Shown in pieces: positions 43,264 through 52,771 of a DNA stretch of 64,000 nt. Origin of the DNA: Prorocentrum cordatum (Eukaryota; Sar; Dinophyceae; Prorocentrales; Prorocentraceae); contig CAUYUJ010014593.1 in NCBI GenBank assembly GCA_963575745.1, forward strand, positions 964,642 through 1,028,641, given 5' to 3'. Positions within the stretch are counted from its first letter, which is position 1, and the number at the start of each line of letters is the position of its first letter. The notes under the pieces are model-generated. The model saw nothing but the letters and a program-made list of their open reading frames with translations, ran no database searches and was not told where the DNA came from. The translations under genes and the position numbers were made by a program.

Positions 43264-46200
43264 GCGCAACTGGGACCTTAGGTTGGAGCCCCTTATGGGG
43301 CCACGAAACGCTGCGCTGGGCAGGGGGGGGCGCGCGTGGGCACCGCCACTGGGGCCTTAGGTGGAGCTCCCCGTGGGGCCACGAAGCGCTGCGCTGAGTG
43401 TGTGTGTGTGTGTGTGTGTGTGTCTCTGTGTCTCTGTGTCTCTGTGTCTCTGTGCTCTGTGTCTCTGTGTCTCTGTGTCTCTGTGTCTCTGTGTCTCTGT
43501 GTCTCTGTGTCTCTGTGTCTCTGTGTCTCTGTGTCTCTGTGTCTCTGTGTCTCTGTGTCTCTGTGTCTCTGTGTCTCTGTGTCTCTGTGTCTCTGTGTCT
43601 CTGTGTCTCTGTGTCTGTGTCTCTGTGTCTCTGTGTCTCTGTGTCTCTGTGTCTCTGTGTCTCTGTGTCTCTGTGTCTCTGTGTCTCTGTGTCTCTGTGT
43701 CTCTGTGTCTCTGTGTCTCTGTGTCTCTGTGTCTCTGTGTCTCTGTCTCTGTGTCTCTGTGTCTCTGTGTCTCTGTGTCTCTGTGTCTCTGTGTCTCTGT
43801 GTCTCTGTGTCTCTGTGTCTCTGTGTCTCTGTGTCTCTGTGTCTCTGTGTCTCTGTGTCTCTGTGTCTCTGTGTCTCTGTGTCTCTGTGTCTCTGTGTCT
43901 CTGTGTCTCTGTGTCTCTGTGTCTCTGTGTCTCTGTCTCTGTGTCTCTGTGTCTCTGTGTCTCTGTGTCTCTGTGTCTCTGTGTCTCTGTGTCTCTGTGT
44001 CTCTGTGTCTCTGTGTCTCTGTGTCTCTGTGTCTGTGTCTGTGTCTCTGTGTGTCTCTGTGTCTCTGTGTCTCTGTGTCTCTGTGTCTCTGTGTCTCTGT
44101 GTCTCTGTGTCTCTGTGTCTCTGTGTCTCTGTGTCTCTGTGTCTCTGTGTCTCTGTGTCTCTGTGTCTCTGTGTCTCTGTGTCTCTGTGTCTCTGTGTCT
44201 CTGTGTCTCTGTGTCTCTGTGTCTCTGTGTCTCTGTCTCTGTGTCTCTGTGTCTCTGTGTCTCTGTGTCTCTGTGTCTCTGTGTCTCTGTGTCTCTGTGT
44301 CTCTGTGTCTCTGTGTCTCTGTGTCTGTCTGTGTGTGTGTGTGTCTCTGTGTCTCTGTGTCTCTGTGTGTCTCTGTGTCTCTGTGTCTCCGTGTCTGTGT
44401 CTCCGTGTCTCCGTGTCTCTGTGTCTCTGTGTCTCTGTGTCTCTGTGTCTCTGTGTCTCTGTGTCTCTGTGTCTCTGTGTCTCTGTGTCTCTGTGTCTCT
44501 GTGTCTCTGTGTCTCTGTGTCTCCGTGTCTCCGTGTCTCCGTGTCTCCCGTGTCTCCGTGTCTCCGTGTCTCTCGTGTCTCCGTGTCTCCGTGTCTCTCC
44601 GTGTCTCCGTGTCTCCGTGTCTCCGTGTCTCCGTGTCTCTGTGTCTCTGTGTCTCTGTGTCTCTGTGTCTCTGTGTCTCTGTGTCTCTGTGTCTCTGTGT
44701 CTCTGTGTCTCTGTGTCTCTGTGTCTCTGTGTCTCTGTGTCTCTGTGTCTCTGTGTCTCTGTGTCTCTGTGTCTCTGTGTCTCTGTGTCTCTGTGTCTCT
44801 GTGTCTCTGTGTCTCTGTGTCTCTCTGTGTCCTGTGTCCCTGTGTCCTCCTGTGTCCTCCTGTGTCCTCCTGTGTCCTCCTGTGTCCTCCTGTGTCCTCC
44901 TGTGTCCTCCTGTGTCCTCCTGTGTCCTCCTGTGTCCTCCTGTGTCCTCCTGTGTCCTCCTGTGTCCTCCTGTGTCCTCCTGTGTCCTCCTGTGTCCTCC
45001 TGTGTCCTCCTGTGTCCTCCTGTGTCCTCCTGTGTCCTCCTGTGTCCTCCTGTGTCCTCCTGTGTCCTCCTGTGTCCTCCTGTGTCCTCCTGTGTCCTAC
45101 TGTGTCCTCCTGTGTCCTCCTGTGTCCTCCTGTGTCCTCCTGTGTCCTCCTGTGTCCTCCTGTGTCCTCCTGTGTCCTCCTGTGTCCTCCTGTGTCCTCC
45201 TGTGTCCTCCTGTGTCCTCCTGTGTCCTCCTGTGTCCTCCTGTGTCCTCCTGTGTCCTCCTGTGTCCTCCTGTGTCCTCCTGTGTCCTCCGGTGTCCTCC
45301 TGTGTCTTCCGGTGTCCTCCGGTGTCCTCCGGTGTCCGGTGTCCGGTGTCCGGTGTCCGGTGTCCGGTGCCCGGTGTCCGGTGCCCGGTGCCCGGTGCCC
45401 GGTGCCCGGTGCCCGGTGCCCGGTGCCCGGTGCCCGGTGCCCGGTGCCCGGTGCCCGGTGCCCGGTGCCCGGTGCCCGGTGCCCGGTGCCCGGTGCCCGG
45501 TGCCCGGTGCCCGGTGCCCGTGCCCGGTGCCCGGTGCCCGGTGCCCGGTGCCCTGTGCCCGGTGCCCGGTGCCCGTGCCCGTGCCCGGTGCCCGTGCCCG
45601 TGCCCGTGCCCGTGCCCGTGCCCGTGCCCGTGCCCGTGCCCGTGCCCGTGCCCGTGCCCGTGCCCGTGCCCGTGCCCGTGCCCGTGCCCGTGCCCGTGCC
45701 CGTGCCCGTGCGCGTGCGCGTGCGCGTGCGCGTGCGCGTGCGCGTGCGCGTGCGCGTGCGCGTGCGCGAGCGCGTGCGCGTGCGCGTGCGCGTGCGCGTG
45801 CGCGTGCGCGTGCGCGTGCGCGGTGGGGGTGGGAGTGTGGGTGTGGGGTGTGTGGGTGTGGGTGTGTGGGTGTGTGGGTGTGTGTGTGTGTGGTGTGTGG
45901 TGTGTGGAGTGTGTGTGTGCGTGTGTGCGTGTGTGTGTGTGCGTGTGTGCGTGTGTGCGTGTGTGCGTGTGTGCGTGTGCGGTGTGCGTGTGTGCGTGTG
46001 TGCGTGTGTGCGTGTGTGCGTGTGTGCGTGTGGTGTGTGTGTGCGTGTGTGCGTGTGTGCGTGTGTGCGTGTGTGCGTGGTGCGTGTGTGCTGTGTGCGT
46101 GTGTGCGTGTGTGCGTGTTGTGCGTGTGTGCGTGTGTGCGTGTGTGCGTGTGTGCGTGTGTGCGTGGTGTGCGTGTGTGCGTGTGTGCGTGTGTGCGTGT

Positions 46201-46810
46201 GTGCGTGTGTGCGTGTGTGCGTGTGTGCGTGTGTGCGTGTGTGCGCGCGTGTGCGTGTGGCGTGTGCGTGTGCGTGTGCGTGTGCGTGTGCGTGCGTGTG
46301 CGTGTGCGTGTGCGTGTGCGTGTGTGGGTGTGGGTGTGGTGGGTGGGTGGGTTGGGGGGGGGGGGGGGGGGGGGCGCACATGGACACCGCCGCTGTGGAC
46401 TTCGGTGGGGCCCCCTTATGGGGCCACGCGGCGCCGTGCTGGGCGGGGGGGATGCATGTGGACACCGCCATTGGGGCCTCAGGTGGAGCTTCGCATGGGG
46501 CCACGAAACGCTGCGCTGGGCGGGGGGGGCGCGCGTGGACGCCGCCATTGCGGCCTTCGGTCGAAGCGCTGTGCTGGGCGAGGGGGGCGCATGTAGACAC
46601 CGCCACTGAGGCCTCAGGTGGAGCTCCTCATGAGTCCACGAAGCGCCGCGCTGGGTGGGGGGGCGCACGTGGGCGCCCTCACTGGGGCCGTAGGTGGAGT
46701 TCCCGAGAGGACCACGAAGCGTTGCGCTCGGCGGGGGATGCGCATGTTGACACCGCCGCTGGGCCTTTGGTGGAGCCCCCTTTATGGGGCCGCGAAACGC
46801 TGCGGTGGGC
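43264..46810 (+). repeat. CE1 copy B1, array split by a 3-kb microsatellite
   Basis: CE1 units (GGGGCCACGAAACGCTGCGC, GGTGGAGC) occur at 43264-43397 and again at 46378-46810, with the microsatellite in between. The leader is absent at the left, where the SL retrocopy joins directly. No tail is seen at the right end, which runs into a G-rich stretch and the hairpin at 46855. Confidence 0.6.
43398..46370 (+). repeat. giant stepwise microsatellite
   Basis: Successive blocks change unit: GTGTCTCT (8 bp, 43420-44830, with GTGTCTCC variants 44390-44630), GTGTCCTCCT (10 bp, 44836-45310), GGTGTCC then GGTGCCC (7 bp, 45330-45590), GTGCCC (6 bp, 45590-45710), GTGCGC (6 bp, 45710-45825), then GTGTGCGT and GTGCGT (45840-46330) and a G-run. 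No unit contains a stop in any frame, so open frames of more than 1000 codons appear on both strands. Confidence 0.9.
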
Positions 46811-46854
46811 GGCGGGGGGGGGGGGCGCGCGCGGGGCGGGGGGGAAATCAAATG

Positions 46855-46930
46855 TTTTCGGGATCCGAGGCGGGGGGCGGGGAGAGGGGGGGCCGGACTC
46901 CTGCCCGGCCCCCGCGCTTCGGATCCTGAA
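46855..46930. repeat. hairpin between tail-to-tail CE1 copies (1)
   Basis: Outer arms TTCGGGATCCGAGGCGGGG (46857-46875) and CGCGCTTCGGATCCTGAA (46913-46930) pair with few mismatches. An inner perfect arm pair, GGGGGCCGG and CCGGCCCCC, flanks a short loop. A related hairpin is at 52640-52716 in the same relative place. Confidence 0.6.
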
Positions 46931-46974
46931 GTTGTTGGATGATTTTTGAGGGTCGTGTTACAGGTGTTTGGGTT

Positions 46975-48170
46975 TTTTCCCCCAACCATCCTGTGGTGTT
47001 GAATCCTCATTTTGCAAAGACAGCGCGCCGCGTCTCCTCTTTCCTCCTCTCCCTCCTCCCCCCTCCCACTCCTCCCACGCCTTGTCTCTGCCCTCCGCAT
47101 GTCCTCATGATCGTCATCATCATCATCAGCATCGCCATCGTCATCGTCATCGCCGTCATCATCACCATCATCGCCACGCACAGCACAGCGTTTCGTGGCC
47201 CACCGGAGGTCCCAGTGGCGCAGTTCGCATGCGTCTCCCCCGCCCAGTACAGCGTTTCGTGGCCCCCTAGGGAGCTCCACCGAAGGTCCCCGTGGCGCAG
47301 TTCGCGTGCGTCTCCCCCCCCCAGCATAGCGCGTCGTGGCCCCGTAAGCAGTTCCACCGATAGGGGGCTCCACCGAAGGCCCGCGTGGCGCAATTCGCAT
47401 GCTTCTCCCCCGCCTAGCACAGCGCTTCGCGTCGCCACAGGGAGCTCCACCGAAGGTCCCCGTGGCGCAGTTCGCACGCGCCCCCCCCCCCACCCAGCAC
47501 AGCGCTCCGTGGCCCCATATGGGAGTTCCGCCGATAGGGAGCCCCACTGAATGTCCCAGTGGCGCATCTCGCATGCATCTCCCCCGTCCAGTTCAGCGCT
47601 TCGCGGCCCCCCAGGGAGCTCCACCGAAGGTCCTAGTGGCGCAGTTCGCATGCGTCCCCCCACCCAGCCCAGCCTTGCGTGGCCCCATGAGGAGCTCCAC
47701 CGAAAGTCCCCGTGGTGCAAGTCGCATGCTTCTCCCCCGCCCAGCACAGCGCTTCGCGGCCCCGCAGGGAGCTCCACCGAAGGTCCCAGCGGCGCAATTC
47801 TCATGCGTCTCCCCCATTCAGCGCAGCGCTTCGTGGCCCCATGAGGAGCTCCGCCGAAAGGTCCCAGTGGCGCAGTTCGCATGCGTCTCCCCCACCCAGT
47901 GTAGCTTTCGTGGCCCCGCAGGGAGCTCCACCGAAGGCCCCCATGGCGCAGTTCGCATGCGTCTCCCCCACCCAGCATAGCGCGTCGTGGCCCCATAGGG
48001 AGCTCCACCGAAAGTCCCAGCGGCGCAGCCCGCATGCGTCTCCCACACCCAGGACAGCGCTTCGTGGCCCCATAGGGAGCCCCACCGAAGGCCCCAGCGG
48101 CGCAGTTCGCATGCGTCTCCCCCGCCCAGTACAGCGCTTCGTGGCCCCATGGGGAGCTTCACCGAAGGCC
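46975..48170 (-). repeat. CE1 copy B2, inverted: tail, CAT tract, 78-bp array
   Basis: On + the order is inverted: tail (46981-47034, CCAACCATCCTGTGGTGTTG), CCTCCTCC and CAT-rich tract (47040-47180), then about 12 units of 77-78 bp (GGGAGCTCCACCGAAGGTCC, GGCGCAGTTCGCATGCG). The array ends near 48170 without a recognisable leader. The PIF1-like pseudogene follows directly. Confidence 0.75.
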
Positions 48171-48215
48171 TAAGGGCCCTCGCACCCAGTTCCCAGTTCG
48201 GCACTCCCCGACACG

Positions 48216-49713
48216 TTGCGCGGGCTCCGTCGAAGGCCGAAGGGGGGCAAGCTGAAAGCACTACAGGACACTCGGGAGGCTGTCACATGCTTGATCCTGG
48301 AGGAGGTGATCATGATCTCGCCCAACCTGTACAACACGCTGGCGTTCCGGACCTGCCTGGGACGCAAGGCCGAGCGGGGCGGTGAGGAGCGGGAGTGCGA
48401 CCAGGCCGGCTGCGCCTTCGGATGCCCATCGTGATCCATTGGGGGATTTTCTGCAGCTGATGCCGGCTGGAGGCAAAGTGTCCGTCATCTCCAGCTTCGA
48501 GGAACTGGCGGCGGCGGGCGTCGACCTCGCTCCAGAGTACCAGGCCGCGATGAAGCTCTTCTGCAACACGCCGCTATGATTCGAGCTCCAGGCGTCCAAC
48601 TGCACGAAGCTCAAGGATCTCATGGCGCCCCTGCGCAAACCAGGGAAGCAGGCCCCTCTGGCCATCCAGGCCACGTGGAACGCCATGGAACTGAAACCCG
48701 ATGATCGTCGGCTCCGGTAGGAGAGGTTCAAGGACGGCCACATGATCGGGCCCACCCAGTGGGGCGCGGACGTCCTGGAAAAAAGCCGCTCTTCCTCGTG
48801 CAGGCAGCCGACAGGTCTGCCTCGACGATGAATGTCAAGGACGCCGCCAAGATGACGAATTGTGCCAACCCGAAGAACACCGGTGGCACGCGCGGACCTC
48901 CTCCCTGCGCACGCGGGCATGCGGATCCGGCTTCCGAAGGCGCTCGGCCTGAAGAACGGCCTCGTCAAGGATTCCGAAAGGCAGATCGCGCGCATCGCCG
49001 CGGGCCCTCGGGATCGGGACGACGTCGAGAACCTCGAGACAGACGGGGGGGGCATGATCTTTCTGAAGCGCTCGCCGCCGGGGTTCCCGGCGCGCGTGGA
49101 AAAGCGCGCTAGCGCGCCTTTTGTGGGCCCACGGGGGGGCTTCGCGGGCCCGCCGGCGCTCATCGAGCCCCGCGCGTCGGAGCCGCTCACCTTCCGCAGT
49201 TCCAAGGTCGCCCGAACGGGCCCCCCGCTCTCGCGCGGCAGGGCGATCACCGCGGCGGCGCGCCAGGGGCGCGCCGCGCGAGAAGGCGACGGAGCGAGGG
49301 CGCGGCGCCCCCGGGCAGTCTACAGCCGAACCTACTGGGCGGGAGCGGTCCGCAGCCAGATCATGTCTCGGTCCTGTGGGCTCTCGCCCTGGGCCGTCGG
49401 CCGTCCGGCGCGCTGCCCCCTCGGCCGACGTCGCCCAGGCGTGATCCTGGATTGCGGCCGTCACGAGGTCGGGAACGGCAAGAAGGAGGACGATGACTGG
49501 TGGCCGGAGTTCTTCGCGCTGCTCTCGCGCGCCACGTGCCGCGAGGACCGCCCGCCCACGCGGGCGCCGCGCGCCCAGTTCTCCCCGGCAGGGCCGCCGG
49601 AGGGCTCGCGGAAGCAGCTGGGGCAATTTGCGGCGCGCACGAAGCGCCGCAGGAGGGGGGCGACGGCTCTCGCCAGGGAGCTCGGCTTGACCGAGTTTAT
49701 CCGCGAGGCCTGA
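48216..49713 (+). pseudogene. PIF1-like helicase, 5'-truncated and broken
   Basis: Frames in order: AVTCLILEEVIMISPNLYN (48261-48330, Walker B-like; the usual DE is EE), GDFLQLMPAGGKVSVISSFEE (48440-48510), a stop at 48577, FELQASNCTKLKDLM and AIQATWNAM, a stop near 48718, LFLVQAADRS (48790), LPAHAGMRIRLPKALGL and LKNGLVKDSE (48900-48990), and GVILDCGRHEVGNGK with WWPEFFALLSRAT (49440-49540, the LSRAT block) and GPPEGSRKQLGQFAARTKR to a stop at 49711. Walker A is missing. It aligns block by block with the pseudogene at 3481-4330. At least two stops and two frameshifts make it non-functional. It lies within about 50 bp of the CE1-B2 array. Confidence 0.65.
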
Positions 49714-50339
49714 TCTAAGGGGCGCCCCGCCCGAGCCGCGTCATCTCTCGACTGTCCGACGAATCGTTTGCCCTCGCACCGCGGATGACCCGCGCGCGTC
49801 GCTGGGGCCCTCTCGGGGCGACCAGCGCGCATCGCGGGAACTCCGCCGCGTTCTGCCCAGCGCCTCGCTCGCCCGTCGTCGCTCTGCCCAGCGGCCACAG
49901 CCGTGCCCGCCATCAGCCAGCCTGCTAGCTCTCTTTGCTCCGCGCAGCGGGCGACCCGCTCGCGTCGCGGGGACTCCGCGCCGCGCTGCGCCCGCAGCCT
50001 TGGCCTTTGGAGCGCGCGGGCAAGAAGGGAGGAAAAGGAGGTAAGGGAGCGGGCGCGACCCTCGTGAGGGGCGCGCCGACATGGGCGTCGCGGCGCGCGG
50101 GCGCCGCCGCCGGGGCTCCCAGGGAAGCCCCCTGCGGCGGCCGCGCTCAGTGTCGCGCGTAGTCAGAGGCAGACATGCCCGAACCATTCACATTCATATA
50201 CACTTACACTCGGCGTATCCATGCTCGCACTCACGCAAATATACCCACTCGCAGGCAGACCCATTCACACTCAGAATCACTCGCGCTCAAACTCGCCCGC
50301 GCTCAGTCTCTCGCAATTCGACCTATCGTTTTCGTTCGC
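49714..50339. other. GC-rich DNA, then degenerate CACTC repeats
   Basis: 49735-50165 is very GC-rich without a gene. 50170-50335 has irregular ACTCGCACTCA and CATTCACACTC words. Confidence 0.4.
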
Positions 50340-50482
50340 GTTGTGTGCCCAGCCACACAGTTCGGCACGCCCCTGATACGGTTCGTGGGTTCGTGGCCCC
50401 GTAGGGAGCGCCACACAAGAATAGATTGAGACTTGCGGTTTACACAACTGCACATGGTTGGGTCCTTCGCGCCAGGATAACG
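50340..50482 (-). repeat. CE1 fragment: one unit and leader, inverted
   Basis: On -, a leader (50482 to 50435, TATCCTGGCGCGAAGGACCC, AACCATGTGCAGTTGTG) leads into GGCGCTCCCTACGGGGCCAC and one 90-bp-type unit. It lies head-to-head with CE1 copy C, whose leader starts 89 bp to the right. Confidence 0.6.
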
Positions 50483-50570
50483 TTTTATGTGTGTGCATTT
50501 TGGTGGACTCACACGCTTCGTGGCCCAGCACTAAGGAAACCTTTGAGGCTGCCACCCCAACAAAAATCCG

Positions 50571-52490
50571 CCTGGCGAAGGACCCAGCCATATGCAGTTG
50601 TGAGTGCCGCAATTGTGACAATCTCCTTCGGTGGCGCTCCCTATGGGGCCACGAACCGTGTAAGGGGTGTGCCGAAATGGGTGCGGCGGACGCATGTGGA
50701 CGGTGGCACTGGGGCCTCCGGTGGAGTTCCCTATGGGGCCATGAAACACGTGAGAGGGGGTGCCGATGCGGGCGCGGGGGGCGCATGCGCGCGGTGGCAT
50801 TGGAGCCTTCGATGGAAATCCCGATGGGGTCACGAAGCGTGTGAGGGGTGTCCCGACATGGGTGTAGGGACGCAAGTGGACGGTGGCACTGGGGCCTTCG
50901 GTGGAGCTCCTTATGGGGCCACGAAGCGTGTGAGGGGTGTGCCGAAATGGTTGTGGGGGACTCATGTGGACGGTGGCGCTGGGGTCTTCGGTGGGGCTCC
51001 CTATAGGGCTACGGAACGCGTGAGGGAACTTCCGAAATGGGCATGGGGGACGCATGTGCACGGTGGCATGGGGGCCTTCGGTGGAACGCCCTGTGGGGCC
51101 ATGAGCCGTGCGAGGGCTATGCCGAAAATCGGGTATGGGGGACGCAAGTGGACGGTGGAAATGGGGCCTTCGGTGGAGCTTCTTATGGGGCCACCAAACG
51201 TGTGAGGGGTGTGCCAGAATGGGTGCGGGAGACGCATGTGGACGGTGGCATTGGGGCCTTGGGTGGAGCTCCCTATGGGGCCACGAACCGTGTGAGGGGT
51301 GTGCCGAATGGGTGTGGACGACGCATGCGGACGGTGGCACTGGGGCCTTCGGTGGAGCTCCCTATGGGGCCACGAAGCGCGTGAGGGGGGGGTCGACGTG
51401 CGCGCGGGGGCTGATGTGGACGATGGCACCGGGGCCATCGTTGGAGCTCCGTGTTGGGCCACGAAACGTGTGCGGGGTGTGCCGAAACGGGCGTGGGGGA
51501 CGCATGTGGACGGTGGCTCCGAGGCTTTCGGTGGACTTCCGTATGGGGCCACGAAACGCATGAGGGCTATGCCGAAAATCGGGCATGGGGGACGCAAGCG
51601 GACGGTGGCATTGGGGCCTTCGGTGGAGCTTCTTATGGGGCCACGAAACGTCGAAACGTGTGAGGGGCATGCCGACATGGGTGTGGGGGACGCAAGTGGA
51701 CGTCGGCACTGGGGCCTTCGGTGGAGTTCCGAATGGGGCCGCGAAACGTGTGAGGGCAGTGCCGAAATTGGTGCCGACGATGCTGACGATTATCCCAGTG
51801 CGACCCTACCTAGGAGTTGGAATCCCTAGGAAAGCAGCATTAGTAGTAACAGCAACGCTAAGCTAAAGCTAAGCTAAAGCTAAGCTAAAGCTAAGCCACC
51901 GCTAAGCTAAAGCTAAGCTAAAGCTAAGCTAAATATAAGCTAAAGCTAAAGCTAAGCTAAAGCTAAGCTAAAGCTGAGCAACAGCTAAGCTAAAGCTACG
52001 CTACAGCTAAGCTAAAGCTAAGCTAAAGCTAAGCTAAAGCTAAGCTAAAGCTAAGCTACAGCTAAGCTCAAGCTAAGCTAAAGCTCAGCTAAAGCTAAGC
52101 TAAACGCTAAGCGAAAAGCTAAGCGAAACGCTAAGCTAAAGCTAAGCTACTGCTAAGCTAAAGCTAAGCTAAAGCTAAAGCTAAAGCTAAAGCTAAAGCT
52201 CCCAGGGGACTGGGGGGAACCGCTCCCAGGGGACTGGGGGAACCGCCTGGGGCGTGTAGCACTGCCCGGCCCCTTTAAGCTAAGAGAGTAAGAACCCTTC
52301 TAGGCAGAGCCTAGGTAGGGAATAACGGCCATGATGATGGCGATAATGGTGATGATGACGCTGATGCAGATGATGTTGATGACGATGTTGGCGATGAGAA
52401 GAGGGATGACGAGAGAAGGGAGGAAGGAAAGAAGGAGGAACGCGGGGACTGTCTCTTCAAAACGACGACCCAACACCACAGGATGGTTGA
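50571..52490 (+). repeat. CE1 copy C: leader, 90-bp array, GAT tract, tail; interrupted by a TIR element
   Basis: Leader 50571-50640 (CCTGGCGAAGGACCCAGCCA, TGCAGTTGTGAGTGC, CTTCGGTGGCGCTCC). About 12 units of 90 bp follow to about 51775 (GGTGGAGCTCCCTATGGGG, CGTGTGAGGGGTGTGCCGAA, GACGCATGTGGACGGTGGCA). A 517-bp element sits at 51804-52320. Then a GATGATG tract (52330-52400), a GGAGGAAGG stretch and the tail (52441-52490, TCTTCAAAACGACGACCCAA, CACCACAGGATGGTTGAG). Confidence 0.8.
51804..52320. mobile_element. TIR element with GCTAA minisatellite
   Basis: The left end CCCTACCTAGG (51804-51814) and right end CCTAGGTAGGG (52310-52320) are perfect 11-bp inverted repeats. Inside are about 340 bp of GCTAAGCTAAA units, a duplicated CCCAGGGGACTGGGGGAACC block and a CCGGCCCCTTTAAGC block. 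The right 110 bp recur inverted at 63726-63840. No TSD of obvious length is seen (left flank GTGCGA, right flank AATAACGG). No transposase is encoded, so it would be non-autonomous. Confidence 0.6.
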
Positions 52491-52497
52491 GAAAAAA

Positions 52498-52587
52498 ACG
52501 CACGCACACACACACATACACACGCACACACGCACACACACACACACACACACACGCACACACACGCACACACACGCACACAATAAC
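52498..52587 (+). repeat. (CA)n microsatellite
   Basis: CACACGCACACA-type run between CE1 copy C and the second hairpin. Confidence 0.85.
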
Positions 52588-52639
52588 AAAACATACATAA
52601 CTTGCGTGACCACCAACAAATGTTCAACAACAACTCAAG

Positions 52640-52716
52640 TTTTCAGAATCCGAGGCGGGGGGGCCGGCAGGAGCGCGGCACTCCGACCGCCCGCCTCCCG
52701 CTCCGAATCCCGAAGA
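52640..52716. repeat. hairpin between tail-to-tail CE1 copies (2)
   Basis: Arms TTTCAGAATCCGAGGCGGGG (52640-52659) and GCCTCCCGCTCCGAATCCCG (52693-52712) pair imperfectly, with an inner GGAGCGCGGCACTCC stem. The AATCCGAGGCGGGG arm is shared with the hairpin at 46855. Confidence 0.6.
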
Positions 52717-52771
52717 CGTTTGATGTTTCGTGCTGGTCGTTTGTAGTATCACATCTATATTCCGTTGTTGT

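Noticed and set aside
43088-46949. Open frames of 1000-1180 codons on both strands
   Set aside because: They lie over the stepwise microsatellite, whose units contain no stop codon in any phase. The products are Ser/Leu/Cys/Val or Thr/Glu/Arg/His repeats with no domain.
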